From Ancylobacter gelatini (lineage in GTDB: Bacteria; Pseudomonadota; Alphaproteobacteria; Rhizobiales; Xanthobacteraceae): a stretch of DNA of 64,000 bases. Where the stretch lies: positions 186,001 through 250,000 of the forward strand of contig NZ_JAKVIL010000006.1 in assembly GCF_022601675.1 (NCBI RefSeq). The letters run 5' to 3'. Every line of letters begins with the position of its first letter. The first letter of the stretch is position 1. Below are positions 1 to 8,361 of the stretch, one piece after another. Made by a program: the position numbers and the translations under genes. The notes beneath the pieces were generated by a model that ran no database searches, was not told the origin of the DNA, and was given only the letters and a program-made list of their open reading frames with translations.

Positions 1-1
1 C

Positions 2-724
2 ATCAAGCTGGAGAGCGTCACGCTCGCCATGCTCGGCCGCGCCAAGAAGGTGATCATCGAGAAGGAAAAGACCACCATCGTCGATGGCGCCGGCAAGAAG
101 AAGGACATTGAGGGCCGCGTCGGCCAGATCAAGCAGCAGATCGAGGAGACCACCTCGGACTACGACCGCGAAAAGCTCCAGGAGCGTCTGGCCAAGCTCG
201 CGGGCGGCGTCGCGGTGATCCGCGTCGGCGGCGCGACCGAGGTTGAGGTGAAGGAGAAGAAGGACCGCGTGGACGACGCGCTGAACGCCACCCGCGCGGC
301 GGTGCAGGAAGGCATCGTTCCCGGCGGCGGCATCGCGCTGCTGCGCTCCAAGAAGGCGGTCGAGAAGCTGACCTCCGCCAATCCCGACATCCAGGCCGGC
401 ATCAAGATCGTGCTGAAGGCGCTTGAGGCGCCGATCCGCCAGATCGCCGAGAACGCGGGCGTCGAAGGCTCGATCGTGGTCGGCAAGGTGCAGGAGTCGA
501 AGGACCAGAACTTCGGCTTCAACGCCCAGACCGAAGAGTTCGTGGACATGATCGCCTCCGGCATCGTGGATCCGGCCAAGGTCGTGCGCACCGCTCTCCA
601 GGATGCCGCCTCGATCGCCGGCCTGCTGATCACCACCGAGGCCATGGTCGCCGACCTGCCGAAGCCCGCTTCCGCCGGTCCGGCGATGCCGGGCGGCGGC
701 GGCATGGGCGGCATGGATTTCTGA
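2..724 (+). CDS. groL: Chaperonin GroEL, C-terminal part (5' truncated by window)
   Basis: This is the 3' end of the 60-kDa chaperonin that folds proteins in the cytoplasm as a double heptameric ring with GroES. The frame is open from base 2, so the start lies outside the window and about 240 of roughly 545 residues are present. The segment covers the end of the apical domain, the second intermediate segment ([15 protein letters not shown]) and the C-terminal equatorial domain (PGGGIALLR, near residue 100 of the fragment). It ends in the typical flexible Gly-Met-rich tail, [10 protein letters not shown]. groES would be expected just upstream. The last codons take part in a tandem duplication described separately. 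Confidence 0.97.
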   Translation: MKLESVTLAMLGRAKKVIIEKEKTTIVDGAGKKKDIEGRVGQIKQQIEETTSDYDREKLQERLAKLAGGVAVIRVGGATEVEVKEKKDRVDDALNATRAAVQEGIVPGGGIALLRSKKAVEKLTSANPDIQAGIKIVLKALEAPIRQIAENAGVEGSIVVGKVQESKDQNFGFNAQTEEFVDMIASGIVDPAKVVRTALQDAASIAGLLITTEAMVADLPKPASAGPAMPGGGGMGGMDF

Positions 725-886
725 CGAGATCCACTCCGCCCACGCGGTCCCGAGTGCTGAAGCCCGGCAGGCCGGGTTTCGGTGGCGGCATGGATTTCTG
801 ACGAGATCCACTCCGCCCACGCGGTCCCGAGTGCTGAACCCCGGCAGGCCGGGCTTCAGTGGCGGCATGGATTTCTGACGAAATCC
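707..886. repeat. 77-bp tandem repeat duplicating the groEL stop region
   Basis: A unit starting GGCGGCATGGATTTCTGA begins at 707, 784 and 861, an exact 77-base period. Two units are full; the third ends about 26 bases in, where GACGAAATCC replaces GACGAGATCC. Each full unit holds the last codons and stop of groEL plus a short palindrome, CCCGGC-AG-GCCGGG (763-776 in the first copy). Copies 2 and 3 are not translated with groEL. This looks like a local tandem duplication between the stop codon and the real terminator. Confidence 0.9.
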
Positions 887-902
887 GCCTCTTCGATCTA
901 TG

Positions 903-930
903 AAAGGGCGCGGCGCGAGCCGCGCCCTTT
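903..930 (+). terminator. Rho-independent terminator of groEL
   Basis: A perfect 12-bp stem (903-914 with 919-930) with a GCGA loop reads AAAGGGCGCGGC on its left arm and ends in a T-rich tract (TTTCTCGTTT). It lies after the tandem repeat, about 180 bases past the groEL stop. Confidence 0.85.
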
Positions 931-960
931 CTCGTTTGGGCGATCAATTCTCACTCCGCC

Positions 961-991
961 ATCCCGGCCGAGCACAGCTGAGGGTCGGGAT
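961..991. repeat. REP-like imperfect palindrome
   Basis: ATCCCGGCC (961-969) faces GGTCGGGAT (983-991) with one G-T mismatch. It matches the ATCCCGG/CCGGGAT palindromes found between other genes here. The rest of the 931-1180 gap shows no gene or clear promoter. Confidence 0.5.
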
Positions 992-1191
992 CACGTCCCC
1001 GATGTCCACGATTCCGGATCGGTCGTTCCACCGTTTGGGATGACGCCTGCGAGAGGGCCCGGCCGCGAGGCGGCTGGCGGAGGCGACGGTCGTCTCGCCA
1101 CCACTATCGGCCCCTCCATACCGCTCCCCTAATTCTGATGTGCGTGCGCCGTGTTTAGGGTTCAGGCTCGTGCGAACAGGGAGGCGTGCAG

Positions 1192-2073
1192 ATGGACCAG
1201 CGCATCATCGATCTCTACGACCGTTTCACCCATGGCCAGATCAGCCGGCGGGAGTTCATGGACCGGCTCGCCTCGCTGGCCGGTAGCCTCGCCGCCGCCG
1301 CCGCGATGCTCCCACTGCTCCAGAACGACTATGCCCGCGCCGCGATCGTGCCGGAGAACGACGCGCGCCTCGACATCTCCACCGAGCAATATCTCTCCGC
1401 CGGCACGCCGGTGACCGGCACTCTGGCCCGCGCCCGCCGCGTCGACGCGAAGCGGCCGGCCGTGCTGGTGATCCATGAGAACCGCGGGCTCAATCCGCAC
1501 ATCAAGGACGTCACCCGCCGCCTCGCGCTCGAAGGCTATCTTGCCTTCGGCGTCGACCTGCTCTCGCCCGATGGCGGCACGCCGGCGGACGAAGACAAGG
1601 CGCGCGAGATGATCGCCGCGCTCGACCGGCCGACCACCGTGGCGCGCGCGGTGGACGCGGTGCGCTTCCTTTCCGCCCACACCGCTTCAACCGGCAATGT
1701 CGGCGCGGTCGGCTTCTGCTGGGGCGGGGGCATGGTGAACCTGCTGGCCGAGGCGAGCCCCGACCTCAAGGCTGGCGTCGCCTATTACGGCGCGCAGCCC
1801 CCGCTCGACCGGGTGCCGGACATCAAGGCCGCGCTGCTGCTGCAATATGCCGGGCTCGATGCCCGCATCAATGAAGGCATCGCGGCCTATGAGGCGGCGC
1901 TGAAGGCGGCCGGCAAGGACTACACCGTCCATATTTATGACGGCGCCAATCACGCGTTCAACAACGACACCAATCCCGCGCGCTATGATCCCAAGGCGGC
2001 GGAACTCGCCTGGAGCCGGACCGGGGCGTTTCTCGCCAAACATCTGGGCGCGCCGCCGCCGGTGGAAATCTGA
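1192..2073 (+). CDS. Dienelactone hydrolase family protein
   Basis: An alpha/beta hydrolase of the dienelactone hydrolase (carboxymethylenebutenolidase) family, 293 residues. The family hydrolyses cyclic or activated esters with a Cys-Asp-His triad. Candidates are visible: nucleophile Cys in GFCWGGG (about residue 175), Asp in GLDARIN (about 221) and His in GANHAFNND (about 253). The first 45 residues are longer than the core family and contain SRREF followed by an Ala-rich hydrophobic stretch, which resembles a Tat signal with a weak twin-Arg, so the protein may be exported. ATG 1192 is preferred over in-frame GTG 1186 because AGGGAGG sits 7 bases upstream of it. The substrate is unknown. 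The gene converges on marC with 7 bases between. Confidence 0.88.
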   Translation: MDQRIIDLYDRFTHGQISRREFMDRLASLAGSLAAAAAMLPLLQNDYARAAIVPENDARLDISTEQYLSAGTPVTGTLARARRVDAKRPAVLVIHENRGLNPHIKDVTRRLALEGYLAFGVDLLSPDGGTPADEDKAREMIAALDRPTTVARAVDAVRFLSAHTASTGNVGAVGFCWGGGMVNLLAEASPDLKAGVAYYGAQPPLDRVPDIKAALLLQYAGLDARINEGIAAYEAALKAAGKDYTVHIYDGANHAFNNDTNPARYDPKAAELAWSRTGAFLAKHLGAPPPVEI

Positions 2074-2080
2074 ACGCCGC

Positions 2081-2704
2081 TCAGATCGGCGGCAGGTTCA
2101 GCCATTTGGCCGAGGCGCTGAGGATGAGATCGACCGCGAGCGCGGCGAGGATCATGCCCATGACGCGGCTGATGATCGAGCCGCCGCCGCGCCCGATGAT
2201 GCGCGAGATGCGGCCCGCGGCCAGCAGGATGACCAGCGTGATCCCCAATACGATCGCCATGGTGGCGATGGTCATCAGCCGGTCCGGGAAATTGTGCCGG
2301 GCATTGTCGGTCAGCACCACGGCCGCCAGCATGGCGCCGGGGCTGGCGATGGACGGGATGGCGAGCGGGTAGATCGCGACGTCCAGCGGGTTGGTCTCGA
2401 CCTGCGGGTCGGGATTGCCGTGACCCGAGCCGCTGATCATCGTCAGCGCGAACAGGAACAGCACGATGCCGCCCGCGATCTGGAACGACTCGATCGAGAC
2501 GTCCATCGCCCGCAGCAGCCAGTGGCCGGCAAGGGCGAAGAACACCAGAACGCCGAAGGAGATGAACACCGACAGCAGCGCCGCGCGCTTGCGCCCCGCA
2601 GCGTCCAGCATCGCGGTGGCGGCGAAAAACACCGGTAGCGTACCGAGCGGGTCGATCACCACCCACAGCGTCACGAATTCCTGAATACGTTCCGACCAAT
2701 TCAT
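2081..2704 (-). CDS. MarC family integral membrane protein
   Basis: A 207-residue inner-membrane protein of the MarC/UPF0056 family with about six hydrophobic segments. Family-typical stretches are visible: FVTLWVVIDPLGTLPVF near the N-terminus, NPLDVAIYPLAIPSIASPG (the conserved P-LA-P-IA-PG signature) in the middle, and a membrane-spanning end. MarC was named from the E. coli mar locus, but no transport substrate is established. ATG 2704 is the start from which the first membrane segment begins; longer in-frame extensions run antisense to rnhB and are rejected. The gene diverges from rnhB across about 140 bases. Confidence 0.88.
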   Translation of the reverse strand: MNWSERIQEFVTLWVVIDPLGTLPVFFAATAMLDAAGRKRAALLSVFISFGVLVFFALAGHWLLRAMDVSIESFQIAGGIVLFLFALTMISGSGHGNPDPQVETNPLDVAIYPLAIPSIASPGAMLAAVVLTDNARHNFPDRLMTIATMAIVLGITLVILLAAGRISRIIGRGGGSIISRVMGMILAALAVDLILSASAKWLNLPPI

Positions 2705-2846
2705 TGCCTGATCTGCCTGTTGTCGTCGCCTTACCTTCGTCTTAGGCCATCTGCGCGCGCTGGCCCAACACATTGCGTGCCGTGCTATGGGGTGGGCGTG
2801 GATGCGGGCGGATTCGGGGCCGCCGACGGGAACCAGGGAGAGCGGC

Positions 2847-3500
2847 ATGCGGGCACCCAGCGTGAAGGCGCCGCGTAGATGGCCCGATTTCGCCACCGAG
2901 CGCACGGCCCTGGCCGCCGGGGAGATGCCGGTCGCGGGAGCCGACGAGGTGGGGCGCGGGCCCTGGGCGGGGCCGGTGGTGGCGGCCGCGGTGATCCTCG
3001 ATCCCGAGCGGGTGCCCGAAGGGCTCGACGATTCCAAGAAGCTGAGCGCTTCCCGGCGCGAGGCGCTGTTCGAGATCATCTGCGCCAGCGCCGAGGTTTC
3101 GCTCGCCTTCGCGCCGCCGGCCCGCATCGACGCAACCGATATCCGGCAGGCAACGCTCTGGGCGCTGGCGCGGGCCTGCGCCGGGCTGCCGCGCGCGCCG
3201 CGCCTGCTGCTGGTGGACGGGCGCGACGTGCCGCCCGTCGCCTGCGCGGCGCGGGCGATCATCGGCGGCGACGGGCTGGTCGCCTCGATCGCGGCCGCCT
3301 CGATCGTCGCCAAGGTGACGCGCGACCGGCTGATGGGCGAACTCGGCCGGCAGCATCCGGGCTATGGCTTCGAACGGCATATGGGCTACGGCACCGCCGA
3401 GCACGCCGCCGCGCTGGAAGCGCTGGGCGCGTGTATTCACCACCGCGTCTCCTTCGCCCCGATCCGGGCGCGGCTGGCGCGGACGGTGGACGCCGTCTAG
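2847..3500 (+). CDS. rnhB: Ribonuclease HII
   Basis: RNase HII cleaves the RNA strand of RNA-DNA hybrids and starts removal of single ribonucleotides misincorporated in DNA. The 217-residue product carries the defining [15 protein letters not shown] motif near residue 32, whose Asp-Glu pair binds metal. The remaining DEDD acidic residues fit LVDGRD and the downstream [11 protein letters not shown] region. It ends with YGT--H and [10 protein letters not shown], as in the family. ATG 2847 has AGGGAGAG just upstream; an in-frame ATG at 2787 would add 20 unconserved residues. The stop overlaps the convergent uracil-DNA glycosylase gene by 4 bases. Confidence 0.95.
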   Translation: MRAPSVKAPRRWPDFATERTALAAGEMPVAGADEVGRGPWAGPVVAAAVILDPERVPEGLDDSKKLSASRREALFEIICASAEVSLAFAPPARIDATDIRQATLWALARACAGLPRAPRLLLVDGRDVPPVACAARAIIGGDGLVASIAAASIVAKVTRDRLMGELGRQHPGYGFERHMGYGTAEHAAALEALGACIHHRVSFAPIRARLARTVDAV

Positions 3501-4378
3501 TCCGGCTTCAGCCGTGCCTCGACGGCGAGGAAATCGCGCCAGACCATGCGCTTGCCGAGCGGGGTGCGCAGCAGATAGGCCGGGTGGAAGGTGGCAAGCG
3601 CGGGAATGGTCCGCGTGCCGGTATCATACTCCATCCAGCGCCCGCGCGCCTTGGTGATGCCGTCCTTGATTCCGAGCAAGGTCTGGGCCGAAGGGCCGCC
3701 GAGGCACACGAGCACATCCGGGTTCGCCAGCTCGATCTGCCGGCGGATGAAGGGCAGGCAGATCGCGGTTTCCTGTGGGGTCGGCGTGCGGTTGCCCGGC
3801 GGGCGCCACGGCACGACATTGGCGATATAGGCCGAGGAGCGGTCAAAGCCGATCGCGGCCAGCATGCGGTCCAGCAGCTTTCCCGAGCGGCCGACGAACG
3901 GCTTGCCCTCGATATCCTCGTCGCGCCCCGGCGCCTCGCCGACCAGCATCAGCCGCGCCTGCGGGTTACCGTCGGCGAAGACCAGCCGGGTTGCGGTGTG
4001 CTTGAGCGGGCAGCCTTCGAAACGCTCCAGCAACTCGCGCAGCGCCTCCAGCGTCGGGGCGGCGGCGGCGGCTTCGCGTGCCTCGGTGGCGGCGAGGTCC
4101 GGCGGGGCAAGCTCCGGCGCAGCGGGAGGGGCCGATGGCCGGGGAGCGGCGGGCACCGCGCGCGCGGCCGGGGCAGATCTCGGCTCAGCGGGGGCCGTAG
4201 CCGTTGCGGACTGGAGCGCGGGGCGCGGCGCGGCGCGGGCGGCCTGCTCCGCCGCGCTCTCGGCGAAGCGGTCGACCGGTACCTCGCCAAGCGCGGCATC
4301 GACGCCCGCTTCGACGTGGAAGGCGAGAATGTCGGAAAGGATGTCGCGTTCGGTGGGGGCAAGGCTCATGCCGGTCAT
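3497..4378 (-). CDS. Family-4-like uracil-DNA glycosylase lacking the full Fe-S cysteine set
   Basis: A 293-residue DNA-repair glycosylase that should remove uracil from DNA. The catalytic part is the C-terminal 200 residues: motif GEAPGRDED (in place of GEGPGEEED), then [30 protein letters not shown] and the His motif HPAYLLR. The first 95 residues are Ala/Pro-rich and variable. In classical family 4 the cluster ligands are CxxCPL, KCRPP and AACGHF. Here they read FEGCPL, PWRPP and AICLPF, so two of the four cysteines are replaced, by Phe and Trp. The protein probably lacks the 4Fe-4S cluster, as other alphaproteobacterial homologues with the GCxLK form seem to. Start 4378 is chosen as the first ATG; 4369 is possible. 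Confidence 0.88.
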   Translation of the reverse strand: MTGMSLAPTERDILSDILAFHVEAGVDAALGEVPVDRFAESAAEQAARAAPRPALQSATATAPAEPRSAPAARAVPAAPRPSAPPAAPELAPPDLAATEAREAAAAAPTLEALRELLERFEGCPLKHTATRLVFADGNPQARLMLVGEAPGRDEDIEGKPFVGRSGKLLDRMLAAIGFDRSSAYIANVVPWRPPGNRTPTPQETAICLPFIRRQIELANPDVLVCLGGPSAQTLLGIKDGITKARGRWMEYDTGTRTIPALATFHPAYLLRTPLGKRMVWRDFLAVEARLKPD

Positions 4379-4475
4379 TCTATTCGATCCAACAGCTGAT
4401 TGTCAGGCCGGCCCAAGCGTGGAAGAAGTCCAATCAGCGCAATGCCCCCTGATCTGTGCATGCCCGGAGGATGGA

Positions 4476-6134
4476 ATGAGTGCGGCCGAACTGCCCGAGC
4501 GCGAGGCGATGGACTACGACGTCGTCATCGTCGGTGCGGGCCCGGCGGGCTTGGCGGCGGCGATCCGGCTGAAGCAACTCGACGAGGCGCTGTCGGTGGT
4601 CGTGGTCGAGAAGGGCTCGGAGGTCGGCGCGCATATCCTTTCCGGCGCGGTGATCGATCCCATCGGCCTCGACCGGCTGTTCCCGGACTGGCGGGACGAC
4701 GCGGACGCGCCGCTGAAGACCCCGGTGACGGACGATCGGTTCTACCTGCTGGGCCCGGCCGGCGGGCTGCGCCTGCCGAACGCGCTGATGCCGCCGCTGA
4801 TGAGCAATCACGGCGCCTATATCGGCTCGCTCGGCAATGTCGCGCGCTGGCTCGCCAGCAAGGCGGAGGAACTCGGCGTCGAGATATATCCCGGTTTCGC
4901 CGCCAACGAAGTCCTGTACGAGGACGGCGCGGTGGCAGGCGTCGCCACGGGCGACATGGGGATCGGCCGCGACGGCGAGCCGACCGACCGCTACACGCGC
5001 GGCATGGAACTGCGCGGCAAGTACACGCTGTTCGCCGAAGGCGCGCGCGGCCAGCTCTCCAAGCAGCTCATCGCCCGCTTCTCGCTCGACGCGGGCCGCG
5101 AGCCGCAGAAATACGGCATCGGGCTCAAGGAACTGTGGAAGGTGGCGCCGGAGAAGCACCAGCCCGGCCTCGTGCAGCATTCCTTCGGCTGGCCGCTCGG
5201 CAATGCCACGGGCGGCGGCTCGTTCCTTTATCATCTGGAGGACGGGCAGGTGGTGGTGGGCTTCGTGGTCCACCTCAACTATTCGAATCCGTGGCTGGCG
5301 CCGTTCGAGGAGTTCCAGCGCTTCAAGACGCATCCGCTGGTGCGCTCCACCTTCGAGGGCGGCAAGCGCCTCGCCTATGGCGCGCGGGCGATCACCGAAG
5401 GCGGCTTCCAGTCGGTGCCGAAGCTGGCATTTCCGGGCGGGGCGCTGCTCGGCTGCGCCGCCGGCTTCATCAATGTGCCGCGCATCAAGGGCAGCCATAA
5501 CGCCGTGCTCTCCGGCATCCAGGCGGCCGAGCAGGCCGCCGCGGCTCTTTCCGCCGGCCGGCAGCGTGATGTGCTGGAAGGCTACGAGGCCGGCTGGCGC
5601 GCCTCCGACATCGGCCGCGACCTGTGGAAGGTGCGCAACGTCAAGCCGCTATGGTCGAAGCTCGGCACCTATGCCGGCATCGCGCTTGGCGGGCTCGATA
5701 TGTGGACCAATACCCTGTTTGGCGTCTCGCTCTTCGGCACGCTCGGGCACGGCAAACCGGATTCCGCCAGCCTGAAGCCGGCGGCGGCGTCGAAGAAGAT
5801 CGACTACCCCAAGCCTGACGGCGTCGTGTCCTTCGACAAGCTGTCCTCGGTGTTCCTGTCGAACACCAACCATGAGGAAGACCAGCCGGTGCACCTGAAG
5901 GTCGCCGACATGGCGCTCCAGAAGGCGTCCGAGCACGATATCTATGCCGGGCCATCGGCGCGCTACTGCCCGGCCGGCGTCTATGAGTGGGTTGAGAAGG
6001 GCGGCGATGAGGTCTTCGTGATCAACGCGCAGAACTGCGTGCACTGCAAGACCTGCGACATCAAGGACCCGAACGGCAACATCACCTGGGTCGCCCCCGA
6101 AGGTGGCGGCGGGCCGAACTACCCCAATATGTGA
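4476..6134 (+). CDS. Electron transfer flavoprotein-ubiquinone oxidoreductase
   Basis: ETF-QO passes electrons from acyl-CoA and amine dehydrogenases, via ETF, to membrane ubiquinone. The 552-residue product has an N-terminal FAD-binding Rossmann motif (VVIVGAGPAGLAAA, about residues 16-29), the VEKGSEVGAHILSGAV segment typical of the family, and a C-terminal ferredoxin-like 4Fe-4S region with CPAGVYEW near residue 498 and CVHCKTC near 523, ending DPNGNITWV..GGGPNYPNM. It is the usual length. ATG 4476 has CGGAGG 5 bases upstream; the open frame continues far upstream, but that part runs antisense to the glycosylase gene. etfA/etfB are not in the window. Confidence 0.96.
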   Translation: MSAAELPEREAMDYDVVIVGAGPAGLAAAIRLKQLDEALSVVVVEKGSEVGAHILSGAVIDPIGLDRLFPDWRDDADAPLKTPVTDDRFYLLGPAGGLRLPNALMPPLMSNHGAYIGSLGNVARWLASKAEELGVEIYPGFAANEVLYEDGAVAGVATGDMGIGRDGEPTDRYTRGMELRGKYTLFAEGARGQLSKQLIARFSLDAGREPQKYGIGLKELWKVAPEKHQPGLVQHSFGWPLGNATGGGSFLYHLEDGQVVVGFVVHLNYSNPWLAPFEEFQRFKTHPLVRSTFEGGKRLAYGARAITEGGFQSVPKLAFPGGALLGCAAGFINVPRIKGSHNAVLSGIQAAEQAAAALSAGRQRDVLEGYEAGWRASDIGRDLWKVRNVKPLWSKLGTYAGIALGGLDMWTNTLFGVSLFGTLGHGKPDSASLKPAAASKKIDYPKPDGVVSFDKLSSVFLSNTNHEEDQPVHLKVADMALQKASEHDIYAGPSARYCPAGVYEWVEKGGDEVFVINAQNCVHCKTCDIKDPNGNITWVAPEGGGGPNYPNM

Positions 6135-6263
6135 GGTCGAAACCGACAGCGCGCGGCTGGGCATGGCTCGCCCGCCGGGCTAGCATCCCCCGACAAGCAC
6201 AGCCATCGGACGGGAACCGCGACGAGCGGCTTCATCCGGGTGGCGAATGGCTCGGAGGAGCGC

Positions 6264-6638
6264 ATGATGGGTACGGACGCGGCAGGCCTGCTCGAAACCA
6301 ACCTCGACGAGGTCTGGAATGAACGAGACCCCGCGCGCCGGCTGGCCGCGCTGAGCCGGCTCTATCATCCCGACGCGGTGCTGTATGAGCCCGATCGTGA
6401 GGTGACCGGCCACGAGGCGATTTCCGAGACGGTCGGCGCGCTGCTCGGGCAATTACCGGAGGGGTTTCGCTTCGAGCCGGTCGCAACGCCTCTGGAGCAT
6501 CATGGCCTCGCGCTCGCGCGCTGGCGGGGCGGCCCTCCCGGGCAGGTCATCGTCACGGGCAGCGACGTCGCACGGGTCGCGGACGGCCTGATCACGGAAC
6601 TTCACGTCTTCATCGATCCGCCGCCCGTGACGGAATGA
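6264..6638 (+). CDS. SnoaL/NTF2-like fold protein
   Basis: A 124-residue cytoplasmic protein with the pattern of the SnoaL-like (NTF2-fold) superfamily: an N-terminal helix ending in WNERDPARRLAALSRLYHPDAVLYEP, then alternating strands and the closing RVADGLITELHVFID strand. Such proteins bind small hydrophobic ligands or act as isomerases and cyclases; nothing here defines the ligand. ATG 6264 is chosen because GGAGGAG lies 5 bases upstream; a GTG at 6240 in the same frame is weaker. It stands alone between ETF-QO and a convergent membrane-protein gene. Confidence 0.75.
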   Translation: MMGTDAAGLLETNLDEVWNERDPARRLAALSRLYHPDAVLYEPDREVTGHEAISETVGALLGQLPEGFRFEPVATPLEHHGLALARWRGGPPGQVIVTGSDVARVADGLITELHVFIDPPPVTE

Positions 6639-6686
6639 GGCGGGAGACGATCGTCCGGGAGAGGATCGTCTCCGTCCGGCGGCGTG

Positions 6687-7151
6687 TCAGAACAGGCTGA
6701 GCACGAAGGCGGCGGCGAGGATGGCGGCGGCAAACAGGTCGCTGGCCATCGCCACGTTCTCGCGCATGTTGCGCGCGGGGCGGCGCATGTGGTTGTAGCC
6801 GGCGAGGCCGAGGAACACGCCGCCGATGAAGGCCAGCGGAAGGGACCAGCCGGGCAGCAGCAGCGAAATCAGCCCCGCCGCGCCGATGGCGAGATTGGCG
6901 AAGCCGAGTTCCTGCGCGATGACATAGGCGCGTGGCTCGTCGACGCCGAGAATATGCTTGAGCGTATAGCCCGGCCGCAGGATCTGCGACACGCCCGCCA
7001 GCACCAGCCGCACGCCCACGGCCCAGAACACGAACCATTTGGTGAAGATGCCGAGCAGGCCGGCAAGCGTACCGTTGCTCACCAGTTCCGATGCGATCGA
7101 GAGCACGGGAAGGATGACCATCGTAAGGGCGATGACGGCGTAATAGACCAT
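6687..7151 (-). CDS. Conserved inner-membrane protein, possibly DUF6790-like
   Basis: A 154-residue protein with four predicted membrane segments: an N-terminal helix (about 3-20), FTKWFVFWAVGVRLVLAGVSQ, a central ELGFANLAIGAAGLISLLLPGW pair, and a C-terminal SDLFAAAILAAAFVLSLF. A short polar stretch, YNHMRRPARNMRENVAM, precedes the last helix. It resembles small bacterial membrane proteins annotated DUF6790, an assignment made from memory. CGGAG lies upstream of ATG 7151. It reads away from the phnC operon. Function unknown. Confidence 0.75.
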   Translation of the reverse strand: MVYYAVIALTMVILPVLSIASELVSNGTLAGLLGIFTKWFVFWAVGVRLVLAGVSQILRPGYTLKHILGVDEPRAYVIAQELGFANLAIGAAGLISLLLPGWSLPLAFIGGVFLGLAGYNHMRRPARNMRENVAMASDLFAAAILAAAFVLSLF

Positions 7152-7397
7152 GTGACAGAACTCCGGCGGACAAGGCGGTGTCCGTACACCAGCCTAGAGC
7201 ATCATGGCCTCGGGAGGAAACGCCGGAACCGCGTTTTGTGCTCTGAAAACAACAACCCGGTGCTCGTGGCGAGGTCCCCCGTACCTGATGGGGTGCTTAT
7301 CCCTTTGACATAAAACGTTTATAGAGCGCGCGGGCCGGCGGCGGCGTCATGTGCGCGTCCGGACCGCGCAGACGGCTGCGGGCGGCGTTCCGGCACC
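7152..7397. other. Intergenic region upstream of phnC
   Basis: This part of the 335-base gap between two divergent genes contains an AT-richer stretch (7300-7325, CATAAAACGTTTATA). It probably holds the promoter of the leftward membrane-protein gene. No gene or RNA is seen. Confidence 0.5.
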
Positions 7398-7437
7398 GCG
7401 TCATCGAAACGTAATCAAACCTTCATCCCGCCATCAC
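7398..7437 (+). promoter_or_regulatory. Pho box (predicted PhoB operator) of phnCDE
   Basis: Heptamers GCGTCAT (7398), ACGTAAT (7409), CCTTCAT (7420) and a weaker CCATCAC (7431) recur at exactly 11-base spacing, separated by 4-base A-rich or C-rich spacers. This is the layout of a PhoB binding site (CTGTCAT units every 11 bases). It ends about 50 bases before phnC. The link to phosphate starvation is inferred from the site and the transporter behind it. Confidence 0.65.
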
Positions 7438-7486
7438 CTGCCATCGTTAACCCCCTCTCCAACGATGGGGCCGACGAGGAGCACTT

Positions 7487-8347
7487 ATGGCGGCTGCGCT
7501 GCAACTCGACCGCGTGAGCAAGACCTACGGCGTCACTGCCGGTTCTCAGCTCCGCGCCGTGGACAACGTCACGCTCACCATCAATGACGGTGAACGTGTC
7601 GCGCTGATCGGGGCGTCGGGCTCCGGCAAATCGACCTTGATCCGCATCGCCTCCGGCCTCGTGCTGGCCGACAAGGGCGCGCCGGGCACCGGCATGGTGC
7701 GCTCCTTCGGAGTGAGCGTGCAGCAGGGCGGCCGGCTGTCGCGCGAGGTGCGCCGCGCCCGCCGCCATATCGGCCTCGTGTTCCAGCAATTCGCGCTCTC
7801 CGGCCGGCTGACGGTGCTGACCAACGTGCTGGTCGGGGCGCTGGGGCGGATGAACGCGTTTCGCGGCACGCTGGGCCTGTTCAATGCCGATGAACGGCGC
7901 ACCGCCTATGCCGCGCTCGCCGAGGTCGGCATCCAGGCCCATGCCGCCAAGCGCGCCCGCGAGCTTTCCGGCGGCCAGCAGCAGCGCGTCGCCATCGCCC
8001 GCGCGCTGGTGCAGGGCGCCAAGCTGGTGCTGGCCGACGAGCCCATCGCCTCGCTCGACCCGAAATCGGCCAAGCGCGTGATGGACACGCTGGTGACCAT
8101 GAGCCGCGACCACGGCATCGCGCTGGTGGTCTCGCTGCATCAGGTCGACTACGCGACCGCCTATTTCGACCGCGTGATCGCGATGGATGCCGGGCGCGTC
8201 GTGTTCGACGGGCCGGCCTCGCAGATCAACGCCGCGTTCCTGACCGAGCTCTACGGCGCCAGCGCCGAGGAGCTGATCCTGCCCAGCCAGTTTGCCGTCG
8301 GCGCCTCCGTGCCGGCCGAGACCCCCGTCACCCAGACCGTATCCTGA
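7487..8347 (+). CDS. phnC: Phosphonate/phosphate ABC transporter ATP-binding protein PhnC
   Basis: The cytoplasmic ATPase of a PhnCDE-type importer for phosphonates or phosphate. The 286-residue sequence has Walker A GASGSGKST (about residue 44), Q-loop GLVFQQFALSG, signature LSGGQQQRVAIARAL, Walker B LVLADEPIASLD and the H-loop SLHQVDYA. The stretch from Walker A to the Q-loop is typical of PhnC. ATG 7487 is preceded by GAGGAGC. It opens the phnC-phnD-phnE operon; the Pho box upstream suggests induction by phosphate limitation. No C-P lyase (phnG-M) genes lie nearby, so free phosphate or simple phosphonates are both plausible substrates. Confidence 0.95.
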   Translation: MAAALQLDRVSKTYGVTAGSQLRAVDNVTLTINDGERVALIGASGSGKSTLIRIASGLVLADKGAPGTGMVRSFGVSVQQGGRLSREVRRARRHIGLVFQQFALSGRLTVLTNVLVGALGRMNAFRGTLGLFNADERRTAYAALAEVGIQAHAAKRARELSGGQQQRVAIARALVQGAKLVLADEPIASLDPKSAKRVMDTLVTMSRDHGIALVVSLHQVDYATAYFDRVIAMDAGRVVFDGPASQINAAFLTELYGASAEELILPSQFAVGASVPAETPVTQTVS

Positions 8348-8361
8348 CAGGAGCGACCCCC

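Noticed and set aside
782-1132. A 116-codon frame through the groEL repeat region
   Set aside because: Its first part merely reads the duplicated groEL tail out of frame and the rest is REP-like palindrome; no conservation is expected.
3864-4475. A 200-residue N-terminal extension of ETF-QO
   Set aside because: It is Ser/Arg/Ala-rich, runs antisense to the uracil-DNA glycosylase and precedes a strong ribosome binding site at 4465.
6490-7215. The shared sequence GAGCATCATGGCCTCG at about 6497 and 7198 as a possible repeat element
   Set aside because: One copy is coding and flanks diverge at once; chance similarity is enough.
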